From positions 329,014 through 393,013 of the forward strand of contig KN880434.1 of assembly GCA_000934385.1 (NCBI GenBank): a DNA stretch of 64,000 nucleotides, written 5' to 3'. The position numbers and the translations under genes were made by a program. The stretch is from Cylindrobasidium torrendii FP15055 ss-10 (lineage: Eukaryota > Basidiomycota > Agaricomycetes > Agaricales > Physalacriaceae). Shown one piece after another: positions 45,048-57,400 of this stretch (position 1 is its first letter; every line of letters begins with the position of its first letter). Below the pieces are notes generated by a model. The model was given only the letters and a program-made list of their open reading frames with translations, searched no databases and had not been told where the DNA came from.

Positions 45048-45515
45048 TCAGTCATCCCCAATGTTATGTTTCTTTTTGAGTTGTGCCAGCTCCTCTTCGC
45101 GGCGCGCGAGGTCTGCTTTGGCGGCTGCAGCATCTTGCTTTGCAGGCATATGGTATAATACGACGATATATCGCTCTTGCAAGTGGAAACCGTTCAAATG
45201 CTCTAATGCATTCTTTGCCTATGCAGGGGGGTAGTTTAGCAGAGGGATGCTACGAGAACTAAACACGCACGTCCATCACGTCCTCATACACCACAAAAGC
45301 AGTTCCTCTTGATTTCTGTTCGTTCCCGATGCGTATTTGTCGAATGGACCCATAGCGCCCAAAGAGGTCGTACAAGTCCTCGCCTGTGATGGTGTAGCTG
45401 AGGTTCTTGATGAATAAAATACGGTTTGCGCCGGCTGGAGCTTTGGACTTTCAAGAAATCAATACATCATGGCAGAGCGGGAACAACTACGCACGCCTGG
45501 TCGTGCAAGCGACAT
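45048..45515 (-). CDS. pre-mRNA branch-site protein p14 (SF3b14/SF3B6)
   Basis: Small U2 snRNP SF3b subunit that contacts the branch-point adenosine region. 122 residues. Exons (minus): 45515-45495, 45447-45271, 45218-45048. It is a single RRM: RNP2 is ILFIKNLSY and RNP1 is RGTAFVVYED, followed by AKNALEHLNGFHLQERYIVVLYH. The C-terminal helix AELAQLKKKH-type tail matches the SF3b155-binding extension. Length equals the family norm of about 125 residues. Confidence 0.95.
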
Positions 45516-45758
45516 GATATGATGGTGGTCACCACGAGAGGTGAGTTCGGCCTCTGACTCCGGATTTCCGCCGATCGAACGGCCGGCATGAGATGTACAA
45601 AGTTGGAACTTCAGAAGATATGGCCGTTTACTTCGAATTCTGCGATACGCTTATGTGCAACTGAATATAGTATTGATAACCATGAACGTGATGAAATCGT
45701 ATAATAGCGGCTGCCTCATTCGTTAGGCCGTGTGTTAGCCAGGCTAAGTACCTGGCTA

Positions 45759-46316
45759 CTATCGGTGTTGCCTTTGTATGCATGAGCATAGCTGTTCGAA
45801 ATCCAAAATCGATGTAGAGCGACGTTTGAGTTGATTATTGAGTTTGACAGCCAAAATATGCTTGCACTGTCGTGAACCCTTTGAGTGACAATGATCTTCA
45901 CAGAGTCAAGGGACGACTCCACCATCAAATGGGTTTCTTCAGACAACACTGCGTATATGTAGGACTTGCACGAGCAAAAATCACGGATCGGAGAGTTCTT
46001 GAGGCCCAATGACACAGTCGAAATACTCTCCGAGCCTGTAACTTCGTAAGAGACGTATCCTGACGGCGCTTCATATACATTGACTATGAGAGATCAGCAT
46101 GTCTTCACACGAGACCCGAATTTAATGACCGTTATGTCTATCGAGGATATCCAATGAAGCCAAAAGGAGCGCCTCTGGGATGATGGACTGCAGAAGAGGG
46201 ATTGTTTCATGAACTTCCGAACTGTAAGTCTTTGGAAGCTCACACTGGTTAGAAGATAACACACAGTTGTCCATCTGAATGGAATCAATCATTAGTTCAG
46301 CTATATCCAGCATCAT
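45759..46316 (-). CDS. SWS1: SWIM-domain protein, Sws1/ZSWIM7-like
   Basis: Putative Shu-complex subunit that promotes Rad51 filament formation in homologous recombination. 151 residues. Exons (minus): 46316-46130, 46083-45923, 45866-45759. The SWIM motif is CxC...CxH: FCSCKSYIYAVLSEETHLM joined to CKHILAVKL across the last intron. The preceding ALLLASLDILDRHNV and YEAPSGYVSYEVTG match the Sws1 layout. A possible extra 39-nt intron near 46220 cannot be excluded. Divergent from TRM11 by 146 bp. Confidence 0.82.
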
Positions 46317-46462
46317 GTCGTATTCCAGCGCGTTTAGAGTCCCTGTGCCTGATGTCGTGACCGTGACCGTGGCAGTTTAAAGTGCGGTAGCACGGGCCGG
46401 TGGCCGATCGGCTTGATCACCCTCCAGTTCTCCTCAGGCTCCTCCAGGCCCCCATCTTCGGT

Positions 46463-48277
46463 ATGAAGTCCAAATATCTTTTCTTCTTTGCCCAAGCACA
46501 TCATGAATTCCGTTTACCGGAGATCCAATCTCTCTGCGAACTATATGGCTTCGAAGTTCGCTTCGTCGAAGATGAACCTGACCCAACAAAGCCTTTCATG
46601 ATCATCGAAATGGAAAAGGAGGAGCACGCAAGATTATTGGCCAAGCGTAGCATCCTCATAAAGTGGGCTACATGTTCTATCCTGCACGCACCAATCTCAT
46701 AGGACATTCAGAGCTGTTTACGATTATTACGGTCACGCAGCCACCTACGAAGAGTTGCATTCTATCAACATGCAAAATCGTGACAAATGGGAAAAATATA
46801 TCCCTGACACATCATTCCGGTTCATCGTGTCTGCATACAACCACACCATCCCTCAACGGAGACAAAGAGAGGTTGTTGAGACGTTTGCCTACATGGACTT
46901 CTTGGGAAAAATCGACATGAAAACCCCCGACATCACTCTCGCCGTCTTCGAAGAATGTGAGGGACATTGTGATTCGTCATATGTATGCACTGAACGGACT
47001 CTGGAGACAACCTCCGTCATGGCGTGACCCGCGCAAAACACGAAGGCGACGGTGCCTTCCAGCAGGTGTACTTCGGCAGACTGGTGAGCACTTGTAAACT
47101 CATTTCTGACTGGGCTTCATTGAGAAAAAGGTTGTCACAGGCTCGGCAAGGTCGCTGATAGCGACGTTCGACGTAAAGAAAAGAGCATACTTTGGCAACA
47201 CGAGTATGGAGGCAGAAATCTCATTGCTCATGGCCAACCAGACTCTGGTGCGTCCCGACTAAAACTGATTTCTGCAGGTGGAGACTTAACAATGTTACAG
47301 GCGGCCCCTGGGACTCTGCTTTATGATCCTTTCATGGGCACTGGCAGCATGGCATATGTAAGCTCACGTCGCACCCAAAGACATCCGTTAACGCATATTC
47401 GCAGCCCACGGGGAATTTTGGAGCCATGGTCTATGGATCAGATATTGACGGCCGCCAGATGCGCGGGAAGGGTGCGAAAGACATACATTTACGCAGAAAG
47501 ATGCTCAAATCAAGTCTCCTCACGTAGGGGATACACCCGGTGTTTACAAGGCAGCGCATCAATATGGAATAAGCAGCAAGATAGCTGACTTGTGCACCTT
47601 CGATGTCACACATAATCCGTGGAGACGAGGAGATCTATTTGATGCAATTATCACCGACCCACCCTGTAAGTGACTATGCTCTGTTCATGACAACAAGCTC
47701 GAGCATTGTAGATGGTGTTCGTGCAGGAGCAAAACGTCTCGGAAGGAAACGCGACCTGACCCCAGCCCAACTCGAAGCATACTTCGAGCATCGCACATCG
47801 CCAACCGCGTACGTTGCCGAGTAACCCATTTTCGTCGCTTACACGATTAGCCAGCGATACCCAGCCCTACATCCCACCGACAAAACCTTACGAGTTATCC
47901 CAATTAGCCGTCGACTTGGTCTTGCTTGCACGCTATTTGCTTAAGCCAAATGGACGCCTAGTGTTCTTCTTGCCCACGGTGAACGAAGAGTACCAGGAGG
48001 TGGACATATACTCTATGCTATGTCCGGGTATGGAGGTACTTGCAAACTCATTGCAGGACTTTGGATCTTGGGGACGAAGGGTATGTGTACACCCGCCCAC
48101 GAATGCAAACTCACTGATCGAGAGCAGCTGGTGACTATACGCAAGACAACGGCAGAGAGCTTCCCACCACCGACCTTCGAAAGCAAGACTGAAGGAGGAG
48201 ATGGACAGGATGATCGTGCACCAGCGCATAAGGACTTCCGGGAAAAGTACTTCAGAGGATTCAAAGAGGCGGGGTAA
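46463..48277 (+). CDS. TRM11: tRNA (guanine10-N2)-methyltransferase Trm11
   Basis: Catalytic subunit, with Trm112, of the enzyme making m2G10 in tRNA. 458 residues, exons 46463-46662, 46712-46956, 47007-47083, 47131-47247, 47301-47357, 47405-47523, 47577-47665, 47712-47808, 47855-48080, 48128-48277. The N-terminal THUMP-like region begins YLFFFAQAHHEFRLPEIQSL. YFGRLV, VKKRAYFGNTSMEAEISLLMANQ and the SAM loop DPFMGTGS precede the catalytic motif DPPYGVRAGAKRLGRK. The C-terminal Rossmann half includes LLARYLLKPNGRLVFFLPT. Converges with LCL2 with 80 bp between stops. Confidence 0.94.
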
Positions 48278-48357
48278 TAGGCACAGTGTATTTCCTGGAA
48301 CTGTACGAGGGTTGGAATGTGAGAGGGATGGGCACATTCAAGCACGTACTGTACTTA

Positions 48358-48751
48358 TCACAGCTTTTTGGATAGCCGTTTGATTTGGTCGCAACCCTCC
48401 TGGCCTCGCGCACAGACTACAGTTGAACCATCACGACTATCCTTGTCGGGTATTATACATTTGATATCCTCGACGTATGGACACGGGCAATCCGAAGGCG
48501 ATTTTACGCAGTTCAAAGTGGTCGGGCATAAATATTGGTTGCAGGATACTTGAATAGACACATCATTGAAAATGGCGTTTTTGGTGCACTGTAGCTGTAG
48601 ACGTACCGGCGTCCAGGTGTGCTTGCCATTGGGATGCTGCAGATGGCCGTTCCTCTTGCTCATGGTGGAACATGCGATCAAAGAAACCAAATTGCGCATT
48701 GGCGACTGCACAGAAGCAGAGTAAGACGACTGGCAGGCGAGCAGTGTACAT
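48358..48751 (-). CDS. LCL2: long chronological lifespan protein 2 (Lcl2)
   Basis: Small fungal secretory-pathway protein of unknown biochemical role; yeast mutants affect ER-associated degradation and chronological lifespan. 111 residues. Exons (minus): 48751-48607, 48548-48358. A signal peptide (about residues 1-20, ending VANA) is followed by GFFDRMFHHEQEE. The conserved cysteine block YLCPTTLNCVKSPSDCPCPYVED is present. Divergent from the kinesin by 134 bp. Confidence 0.9.
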
Positions 48752-48885
48752 GATGGGACGGAGACACGTTAATGCACTTCGGCGTCGGACCGGTCACAGC
48801 GAAACCTCGTGGGCGCGCTCACGTGATGCATAGAAACTAGCTAGTTCGAGTCTTCGACTTTCATCACCACCGCCGAGCCGCAGCC

Positions 48886-51800
48886 ATGGTCGCCGCAGGC
48901 TCAATCACCGTCGTCGGCGAGTCTCCTCTGCATGCGCCCCGCATATCTCAACGCTGAATTTGGCCACTTAGTGCGAGTACGACCGCCGACAAGCAGCGAA
49001 GCAGCCCGCTTGCCTGAACCTTGCTACGACACCACCATCCGCGGGGATGGCACATTATCAACGCCCAAGTCACACATACAGACCGGAAATCTGAGAGAGG
49101 TCGTGCAAGTCATCGATGACCGGATCCTAACATTCGACCCCGATGAGAAGGACCGCACAAGGGCATTCATGGAACGCGGATTCTTACCACCGGGCACGAA
49201 ACGATACAAGGACAGGCGTTTCATGTTTGACCGCGTATTCGACTACGAAACCCGCCAACAACATGTCTACGAGTCGACATCGCAACCACTGTTGAACGGG
49301 CTCTTCGATGGATTCAACGCGACAGTGTTCGCGTATGGGGTGCGTGATTCTTTCTTTTTATGCCGCCTACTGACTTATTGACTACCGCTACCAGGCCACA
49401 GGCTGTGGAAAGACGCACACTATCAGCGGGACTGAGAGCGACCCCGGCCTCATTTATCTGACAATGGCCGACTTATTCCAACGCATCGAGGAACGGCGAG
49501 AGGATTGCATTGTTGATGTATCTGTCACCTTTCTGGAAATCTACAACGAGGAAATTCGCGACCTTCTCGCTGAGCCAGGCCAAGGCGTCCCTCGCGGTGG
49601 ACTATCAATCCGCGAGGACAAGTCGGTCAAGGTCGTCGGGTTGAATGAACTCAAGCCCAAGTCTGCAGATGAGGTGAAGGAGATTGTCCTTCTTGGCAAC
49701 ACAAGGCGAACTCAGAGCCCTACGCATGCCAACGAAACTTCCTCGCGATCCCACGCTGTTCTTCAAGTCCACATCACACAAGCACCTCGCACCGCCGATG
49801 TTTCTGAACAACGGACCGTCGCTACGCTCTCCATCATCGATCTCGCTGGCTCAGAACGCGCTGCCGCCACAACGAATATGGGCAAGCGCATGGTCGAGGG
49901 TGCCAACATCAACAAATCCCTTCTCGCCTTGGGCAACTGTATCAACGCGCTCTGTGAAAGCGGCGGTGCTATACGCCACGTCCCCTACCGCAACTCCAAG
50001 CTCACTCGTTTGCTCAAATTCTCTCTTGGTGGTAACTGCAAGACCGTCATGATTGTCTGCGTCGCTCCCACGTCCCTCCATTTCGATGATACCCATAATA
50101 CCCTGATCTATGCCGAGCGAGCTACCAAGATCAAGACCAAAGTGGTCACTCGTAATGTTGTCAACGTAGACCGCCATGTCGGACAGTACGTTGAGGCCAT
50201 CAACCGTCTCAATGCTGAGATTGCGGAGCTCAAGGCCAAGGTCGCTGGCAAACGAGACTCGGACGGCGAAGTTCAGCGTCGCAAGAAGGCCGAGGCGGCT
50301 GCAGAAGTGGAACGCTCGAGGAAAGATATCCGCTTCAAATTCGACCAGACCAAGGAATCCATTGTCGACGGTGCCGCCTGCTACGGGAAGATCGTTGTCG
50401 CCAATCTCAAGCTCGCTGCCATTCGCGCTCGTCTCTCCGAACTTAACAATCAGGATCTGTCGCGCTCCCCCGATCTGCAGGCCGAGCGTGCGCTTCTCTC
50501 TACATTGGCAGGGCCTGAGGAAGAAGTGGTCAAGCCGGGTTCCAGCCTAACTACCCGCATTCAGCGCTCCTCCAATTCTAGGGCCATGTTCGATGCTACG
50601 ATGCGTGCTGTCAGCGAACGGCGGTCGGAGAAACTTGACGACTTGAGTTTGGATTTGCTGAAAGCCGAGACAGCACACAGCAAGGCGGAAATAGAGGCCA
50701 TGAAAGCAGTCGAAGAGAAAAACGCGATGAAAGACGCCGTGGAAGACCTGGCTCAGCTCATGGTATCGCTTGTGGGAATGTTGGGTCGATGCACCGTAGC
50801 CGTTGGTGATGCAGCTAAGGCTCTCGACGGAACTCCTCCGGACGATCTTCCCCAGGTCGGGACCACTGTTGCCAATCTCCTGCTTCAGATCAAGGGCAAA
50901 AACGACGAGAGCTTTACCAAACTGGTTGGGCATTCAACGGAAGGTTACACAATGCCGGCGAACACGCATTTGAGTAACTACAACTACTCTAGCGCGTCTT
51001 TCGCTCGTCGTATCAGCTCTGCGCCCAGTGCACCTGTTGCGCCTGTAGTTGCTGACCACGTGCGTGTGCGTCGCGACCCACCTGACGAGTCTTCGACCTC
51101 CGCCGGATCCCCACGACGCACGTATCGCACACCTCGCAAGTCACTTCGCTCTGGCCAGCCATATCGCAGGATTTCCGACAAGAAAACCGGGAAGAGTGTG
51201 CAGTGGAGGGACGAAGCTGGTCGAGGAGATCTGGACGATGCAGGTGGCGCACTCCCTATGCCGCCGGTCAGAGTGGTACCACCTAGTCCAACGCCGCCTC
51301 AGCGAACGCCCAACCGTAACGGGAATCTCCTGAGTACCCCCGTCAGTGGCCGCAGCACACCGACTGGCAGACTCACGCCTACGACTGGACGGTCGACGCC
51401 TACAGGCCGAAATACCCCGACGACGCGCCCTGCGTCCCGCGCAGGCTCTGAAAGCGAGTGGGAGGACGAAGAGAAGACAGAGGAAAACGTTAATATGTCC
51501 TTGTTGCAACCTTCCCGCTCGAAACCGTCTTATGGTACGCTGCCTGCTAGCCGTCGTCCTCAAGCGAGCCGAACGGATCTCAATCTAAAGTCGAAAATGC
51601 CGTCGACCTTGGGAAGCCTGGCCGAGGATGATGACGAAGGGATGGAGGACTTTGGGCGGCGGGTATCACATCCATTGGCGCCGTCCAGGCTAGCCAACAC
51701 TGAGCGCGACGCGCCTATCTCACATCAGCCACGCGCAGGACCGTCAAAGACAAACGTGCACTCTAGTCCACGGCGCCAGTCTGTGTCACGTACAGGATCA

Positions 51801-52100
51801 ACACCCATGAAGAGCCGCAGGCGTCCGTCAAACCTTGGATCGTCTCGTCCAGATAAACCTCGGAGGAGGTCGAGTCTGATTCCGCAGCTTTCACCGCCAA
51901 GCGGTGAAGGGAGGAGGCGGGGCGTGATGCAGAGTCCCAAGAGGCCGAAGAGGATGTCACTGGCATCGCGGGGCGGCGTATCCTCCATTCGGTTGAAGCC
52001 TACGGCCGCCCTGTCGTACAATTCTTCGATGTCGATGGACACTAGCGCTGATACGAGTTTTACAGCTCGAGCGGGCTCGAGCAGGCCAACTTGGCGCTGA
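48886..52100 (+). CDS. KIP3: kinesin-8 motor (Kip3-like)
   Basis: Plus-end-directed, microtubule-depolymerising kinesin that positions nuclei and spindles. 1034 residues. Exons 48886-48916, 48972-49339, 49395-52100. N-terminal motor: ITVVVRVRPP, P-loop GATGCGKT, switch I NETSSRSHAV, switch II DLAGSERA, and NINKSLLALGNCINAL, which is typical of kinesin-8. A neck and coiled coil follow to about residue 480. The tail (about 550-1034) is Ser/Pro/Arg-rich with RSTPTGRLTPTTGRSTPTGR-like repeats, likely disordered and microtubule-binding. Intron 1 (48917-48971) is GC-AG (TCG|GCGAGT), forced by VVVRVRPP. Confidence 0.95.
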
Positions 52101-52298
52101 TGGGGATTCTGTATTAACGACCATCATGACTTCTCACTCATTAGATGATACTTAGTATGATCATTGACAACAAACCAACCAACCATGTATACTCGTCTTG
52201 TCTATCTAGTTTATTATCTCGCAAGAGTCGTTACTGAGGATTTCTGTGCAGTATTTCCCGAATTATTGAGATGCAAGTGTACCATGGCTAGTTGCTGT

Positions 52299-53062
52299 TT
52301 AGACTGAGAGAACGCCTACTTTTTGATCCCTTTCCAAGATATGAACCACTTGACTTGGCGTGACGAACCATGAAAAGCCCTTTGCGTGTGTTGTGTTGCC
52401 TCTGGAGACAGGATATTTGTATGCCTTGACGCGGGATAGATGTGGGAGGCTCATCAAGTGAAGATGCAAATGGTTGACCGAGTTCAGCGGAGGAATGTGA
52501 AAGCCCAGTCTTAAAAGGATATGGATACAAGCCCAGTTAAAGGATTGGCATGACTTACTTTCTGGCCTCTCTGGGTGCTTGGTTGTCGTCCAATATCCTG
52601 TTCCCAAGTGTTTCCATTTCCTTGACTAATTTATTTGATGAGTAGCTCTGTATTGCATAGTGGAGAGGGCATACCCATCTCAACGTCACTGTGGTTCAGC
52701 GTACGGACGCTGCCTGCGGACGAGTCAAAACTTGAACAGCGAGTGGCTGTTTTTGTGAACAAACGGATATGCCTCCTGGGTATAAGTTGGATATGATGCA
52801 GACTTGCGGGATTGCGATCCCTGAACGCAATGTATCTATCATCCTTATTACTCGTCAGCTTGACCGCAACAGACACTCGAGCAATTAGAGATAATCCATG
52901 CACCTCGTAAACGACGTTGAACCCATTCGCCTGGGAGACGTGGCAGAAAGAGCAAGACGCGAGGATGCCAGGCGGAGAATCCGACCCGTCTTTGGAGTTG
53001 GCCCGCTGGTCATCCTTCAGTGGACGATGCTTGCGAATAGGCCATAGGTTCCAGCATGACAT
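52299..53062 (-). CDS. HIT-domain hydrolase (HINT3-like)
   Basis: Member of the histidine-triad nucleotide hydrolase superfamily. 184 residues. Exons (minus): 53062-52904, 52843-52765, 52713-52675, 52625-52559, 52509-52299. A zinc-type CSFC pair begins the domain, then DDRYIAFRDRNPASLHHIQLIP, SVRTLNHSDVEM and the triad NHLHLHL. GFHIPPLNSVNHLHLH is typical of the HINT3 branch. The substrate is unknown; adenylated small molecules are likely. Intron 1 (52903-52844) is 60 nt and stop-free. Confidence 0.88.
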
Positions 53063-53452
53063 TTTCGCGTCAGTTCGGAGTCTGGCAAAAGGAAAGTGGA
53101 TTGGATTATGGGTGTGTAGTGACCGTTGGAAAGGAAGGTATTAAATGCTAGATCGGACGTAGTACTGACTATGGTAGTCTCTCGGTCAACGTATGTTTGC
53201 ATTGGTCAACTGAGAAGGCTGAGTACGAGCAGCGAGTAACTACATGTCCTAAGAACTGATGTCCCAGGTCCTGAGCTCGAATGACTATGGATACTAGTTA
53301 CAATGGACGGAATGGGTAGGATGCGCGGTATCAGCAGTGCGCTGAGGAAGGATGTAGATGCCATAATATGTGATGCAGAAAGCAGATAGTTTAGATGCAG
53401 GGATAGCGCAACGGACGGGAAATGAACGACGAGGATGGTTGAATGGTACAAT
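53063..53452. other. HIT-gene upstream region
   Basis: 390 bases between the HIT start and the stop of the next minus-strand gene. No supported feature other than the expected promoter and 3' UTR. Confidence 0.45.
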
Positions 53453-54295
53453 CTAGTACGGCGCCGGGGCATTCCAGAGGTTCTGTCCGCTCTGGCTCTT
53501 GGTGTGCGACCGAAGGACATGACGCGGTGCCGGCGTCGATGGGCCACCTGCTGCAAGCGGAGAAGATCCCGGGAGTTGCCTGAAAGAGGGTGGACTGGCT
53601 GGCGCAAGCGAAACGGTAGCACGATGAGCTGTTTTCGGTTCCTTGACCGGCGAAGCCTTTGGAGTTTCCACCATCCCGAACATTTTCTTCTGCAGCTCTG
53701 CTGTTTTCGGGTCCGGCGATAGAATCATGTCTGCTGGCATGCTTGGTTCGGGCCTTGGAGATGGACGCCTGTTTTCCTTGTGATCCTGTTTTGAGAAACG
53801 GGGCTGGGCAGGCGGGGGCGAAAGCGAAGGAAGATCCTCATATACGACGAATGCAGGATAGTGGTCCATGGTATCATGTTCGCGTCCTGGTAGTGGCGCA
53901 GAGGACGTGAAAGCCGTCCGCTCCTCGCCACCGGCGATGCTCGGGCCAAGAGATGGAGCGAGAATCGTTGAGGATAGCGACACAGACAGGGAATGGATGG
54001 AGCCGGGGGTTTGCACGGTAACAGGTTGGGCGAACTCTAGCTTGCGCGCGGGTGTACCCAGAAACGGAGTGGTTCTGCCTCGGATCGGGGTCTTCGCTGG
54101 TAGATACACTCCCGCCTCATTGAGCAGCCGCCGTTTGGTAGGTGAAAATGGAGCGTCTGCAGGCGATAGGGTACGCTTGAGGCCTCGGATGGGTGTCTTG
54201 AGCGACGTGTTGCCCTCATCGCGTTTGGCTGCCGCGAGCTCTGGATAAAATTGTTCAACAGGCCAGGGTTGGAGGGCACCAGGCCGAGCAGACAT
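53453..54295 (-). CDS. uncharacterised KEN-box protein
   Basis: I do not recognise a family. 280 residues in one exon, starting at MSARPGALQPWPVEQFYPEL. Two exact KTPIRG repeats (KTPIRGLKRTLSP and KTPIRGRTTPF) are followed by a related GTPARKLEF; many S/TP pairs suggest CDK phosphorylation. KQDHKENRRPSP contains a KEN box, an APC/C-Cdh1 degron. The C-terminus ends LWNAPAPY after a basic stretch. It is Pro/Ser-rich and probably disordered throughout. Features resemble mitotic regulators such as securins or spindle proteins, but no separase or kinase domain is seen. Confidence 0.75.
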   Translation of the reverse strand: MSARPGALQPWPVEQFYPELAAAKRDEGNTSLKTPIRGLKRTLSPADAPFSPTKRRLLNEAGVYLPAKTPIRGRTTPFLGTPARKLEFAQPVTVQTPGSIHSLSVSLSSTILAPSLGPSIAGGEERTAFTSSAPLPGREHDTMDHYPAFVVYEDLPSLSPPPAQPRFSKQDHKENRRPSPRPEPSMPADMILSPDPKTAELQKKMFGMVETPKASPVKEPKTAHRATVSLAPASPPSFRQLPGSSPLAAGGPSTPAPRHVLRSHTKSQSGQNLWNAPAPY

Positions 54296-54448
54296 GGTCG
54301 TAGTCAGAGAAATGTCCAGCGTAGACTTGCAGTAATAGTGGTGGTAGTGTCTCGTTAAAAAGGAATACCACACAATCAGTCACGCTCACGTGAATGTGAC
54401 AGACGCGTTTGCCCTTTGCTGGTGTTCTAATAATGCCATTGTGAAAGA

Positions 54449-57400
54449 TTATACAGTAGATTCTACAGGCAATACAACATCAAAGGCCCCAGTTCCCGAG
54501 CGAATGGGACGTCCAAGTACAATATTTCCAGATGGCGTGCTCATATCATCGAAATCCCCGTACAACGTAGCGTCGGACAGGAAGGATGCGGTCGTCTCGT
54601 AGGACGCCTTGAGCAACGGCGACGGATTGGTCGAAAGGCCTTTCCGGTTAAAGGGCTTGTAGCCACCTTCGAATGTCTGGACAGCATGTTAGTTGCGAGG
54701 GATACAACATTAAAATGAGATTACCATGTAGTCCGCAATCAGTTCCAAATGCCTCATATCCACCTTGATGCTGTAGGCGCCGAACACACCGCTCATCTCA
54801 CGTAAGATTGCCGCGCGCGCCATTTCGACACCATAGGTTTTCAATGTGGCATAAATGTCGTTTGAATACGTCTCGTTGACTGAGAGGATGCTTGTGCTGT
54901 CAGCTTCGAAGTCCCAAATACCCTTGAAGTTAGAGCCGTTAGTGTTGAGCTAAAGGGACATTTGAGCAATTGTTGGACATATAAGATTAAAAATTGGTCT
55001 CACCACAGTGCGTCCATCGTCCGTCTTGGCCTTCACAGCAAAGCAATCCGTTATCCCAGGGATTTGGCGGATGACAGAGGCAGCGCAGCTTCGCTCAATG
55101 ATACCGATGAACAATAACTTGGGCATGTCGGAATTGAACTTTCGTCCATGTCAGTATTTGATGATATAATCGTATAGAGAACGGTCGCACCTCTAACACC
55201 AACGAGCATCGCGATGGAGAAAACTTCATAGATGTACACTGAGTCATGGCTCCGCGGAACTGCGACTCGACACGACGAGCGGCGTCTTGGAGTCTACTTG
55301 TCTTCGCCTTCGCAGGTTTGCGGGACTCTTCTTCAATGTCCGTATCGTATTTCGCCTCGAGCTCGTTGTCACTGTATTCGCCAAGAGGCTCATCATCATC
55401 CTCATCGTCGTCTTCGTATGTTGTCTGCTCGTTTCTTTGCCGTTTGCGCTTTTCGTCGTCTGCATCACCGTCGCCATGCTCACTTTCATCTCCGTCACCG
55501 CTGTCCTTTTGGGGCGCTGGCTCGACATCTCCAGCCTCGTCATCCCGACCATCGTCGCCTGCGATGTCCGACACCTTCTTTCCCTTTCCGAGGTCACTGA
55601 TCTGCTTCTTGATGTCCTCGTCCAATTTTTTCATTTCGGCGACTATTTCCTTTTTCAAATAAAGCGGGAATCGACCTGCAAAGACCTCAAGAATGTCTTC
55701 GGCAGTAATATCGTGCTCAGCAGCGTATTCCTCCTGGGGGTAGAAGTCAATGTCCACCGTGTATTGCTGTCGGCGGGCGTCTCCGGTGGCCTTGAGCTCC
55801 TCGGTAACAGTAACCTTCTGCACCACCTGGGCCAAAGTCGTTTTACTGGCGCGCTTGCAGAATCTCCCAATATCCTCCTCACTGACATCTCTGTCGACAA
55901 TCATAGTCATGGACGGCGTCTTGGGTTTCTGAGAGGCTGTCATAACGATTTCACGAAGACGCGGAATACCAAGGGTGACATTGGCGGCACCGTGACCTAA
56001 GCATCGTCAATGAGAGTGTGTACCAGGATGACACACTAAACACACCAGCAAAATGGAAAGTATTAAGAGTCATTTGTGTCGATGGTTCCCCGACGCTAGA
56101 AATTCAGTTAAACAACTGCTGGAGGGGCTGCAGCGCCAACTCACCCCTGCGACGCAAGAAGTCCGACAGCCTCGCCAGGATCGACCATACTAGCGAGGTA
56201 TTTGACATTCATCAGAGTTTTGAACATGACTTTGCCGATTGCGGGGTGATGGGTTTTCCTAGATTGGTCGTCCTTTGCCTGTATGTAGCCGTCGGGATTT
56301 GCTTTGAGGTAGTCTTCGAGAGCCATTGCAAACGTCTCTGAGACAGAGCCAATGTAGCGACTAGGATTAAACTCTGAGAGCACAGGGTCTGGCAGTAACG
56401 TTGGTTTTCCTTTCCTCGCTCGTCGCAATTTCTTCAGGATTTCTTTGTTCCTGTCGTGTGCTTCATCAAAGTTGAGCATCTCCACCATCAGTGCTGGTTG
56501 CAGACGTTCCCGGAACGTCGCTTGGTTGGCAGCGATGAAGGAGAATTGATGCAAGTGCTTTTGCTTCGTAACGTCGAGTGCATCGCCTCCGTACTGGAAC
56601 TGGTAGACAGAGTTATCGGCACCGCGAACGGTGTTATCGTAGTGAACACTGATCCCTTCAAGATGCTTGATGAGACAGCGCTGCAAGTATCCGGAGCGTG
56701 ACGTCTTGACAGCAGTGTCAATGAGGCCCTCCCGTCCAGCCATGCAATGGAAGTAAAACTCTTGAGGTTTGATTCCGGTCAAGAACCGACTGGCGACGTA
56801 TCCGCCCGCGATTGCCTTGGTTTCGAAGGGCTTGAAAGATGGCAAAGTCTTGCCACTGACCATCACCGGCACACGTCGACCCTCAAGCTCCTGCTGCCCC
56901 AGTCCACAAGAGATTTGGCGAGTGTTCACGTCGCTACCCTTAGCGCCAGATTTGGTCATCGCTTGCATGTGGTTGTGCGGGAACTGGCGGTAGAGATGCT
57001 TTGGCATGCACTCCTTCGACACTGATGCAGTCAAGTCGCTGAGCTTTTTCTTGATAGTCATATCGAGTGCAGCCATCTTGTCATCGTCGCGCAACACTTC
57101 CTCGAGGAGTTGGTTCAGGGCCGCTGGAATATCTGCCTTCGCGACATTGTCGAGTGCAGGGAAATTCTCGACAGAGGCATCGGTTCCAAAGTGACGACCG
57201 TTGGAGAGAATTTCACGACGCTTGCTATCTCCGGTAGGCGTGAGAATAAGGTCGTCCATTCGACAGGTGAATGCGCGGTGCTGCAAGAATTTCGTAAAAA
57301 GACGGCTGAGAATGCCAAGCAGCTTTCCAGCATGTTCCGGACCATAGAGCTCGTAGATAGAGTGGATGAGACCGTAATCACTTGCACCGAATGCAGCCTT

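Noticed and set aside
51141..51563. Arg-rich antisense ORF in the kinesin tail
   Set aside because: Arises from low-complexity Ser/Pro/Arg codons of the kinesin tail.
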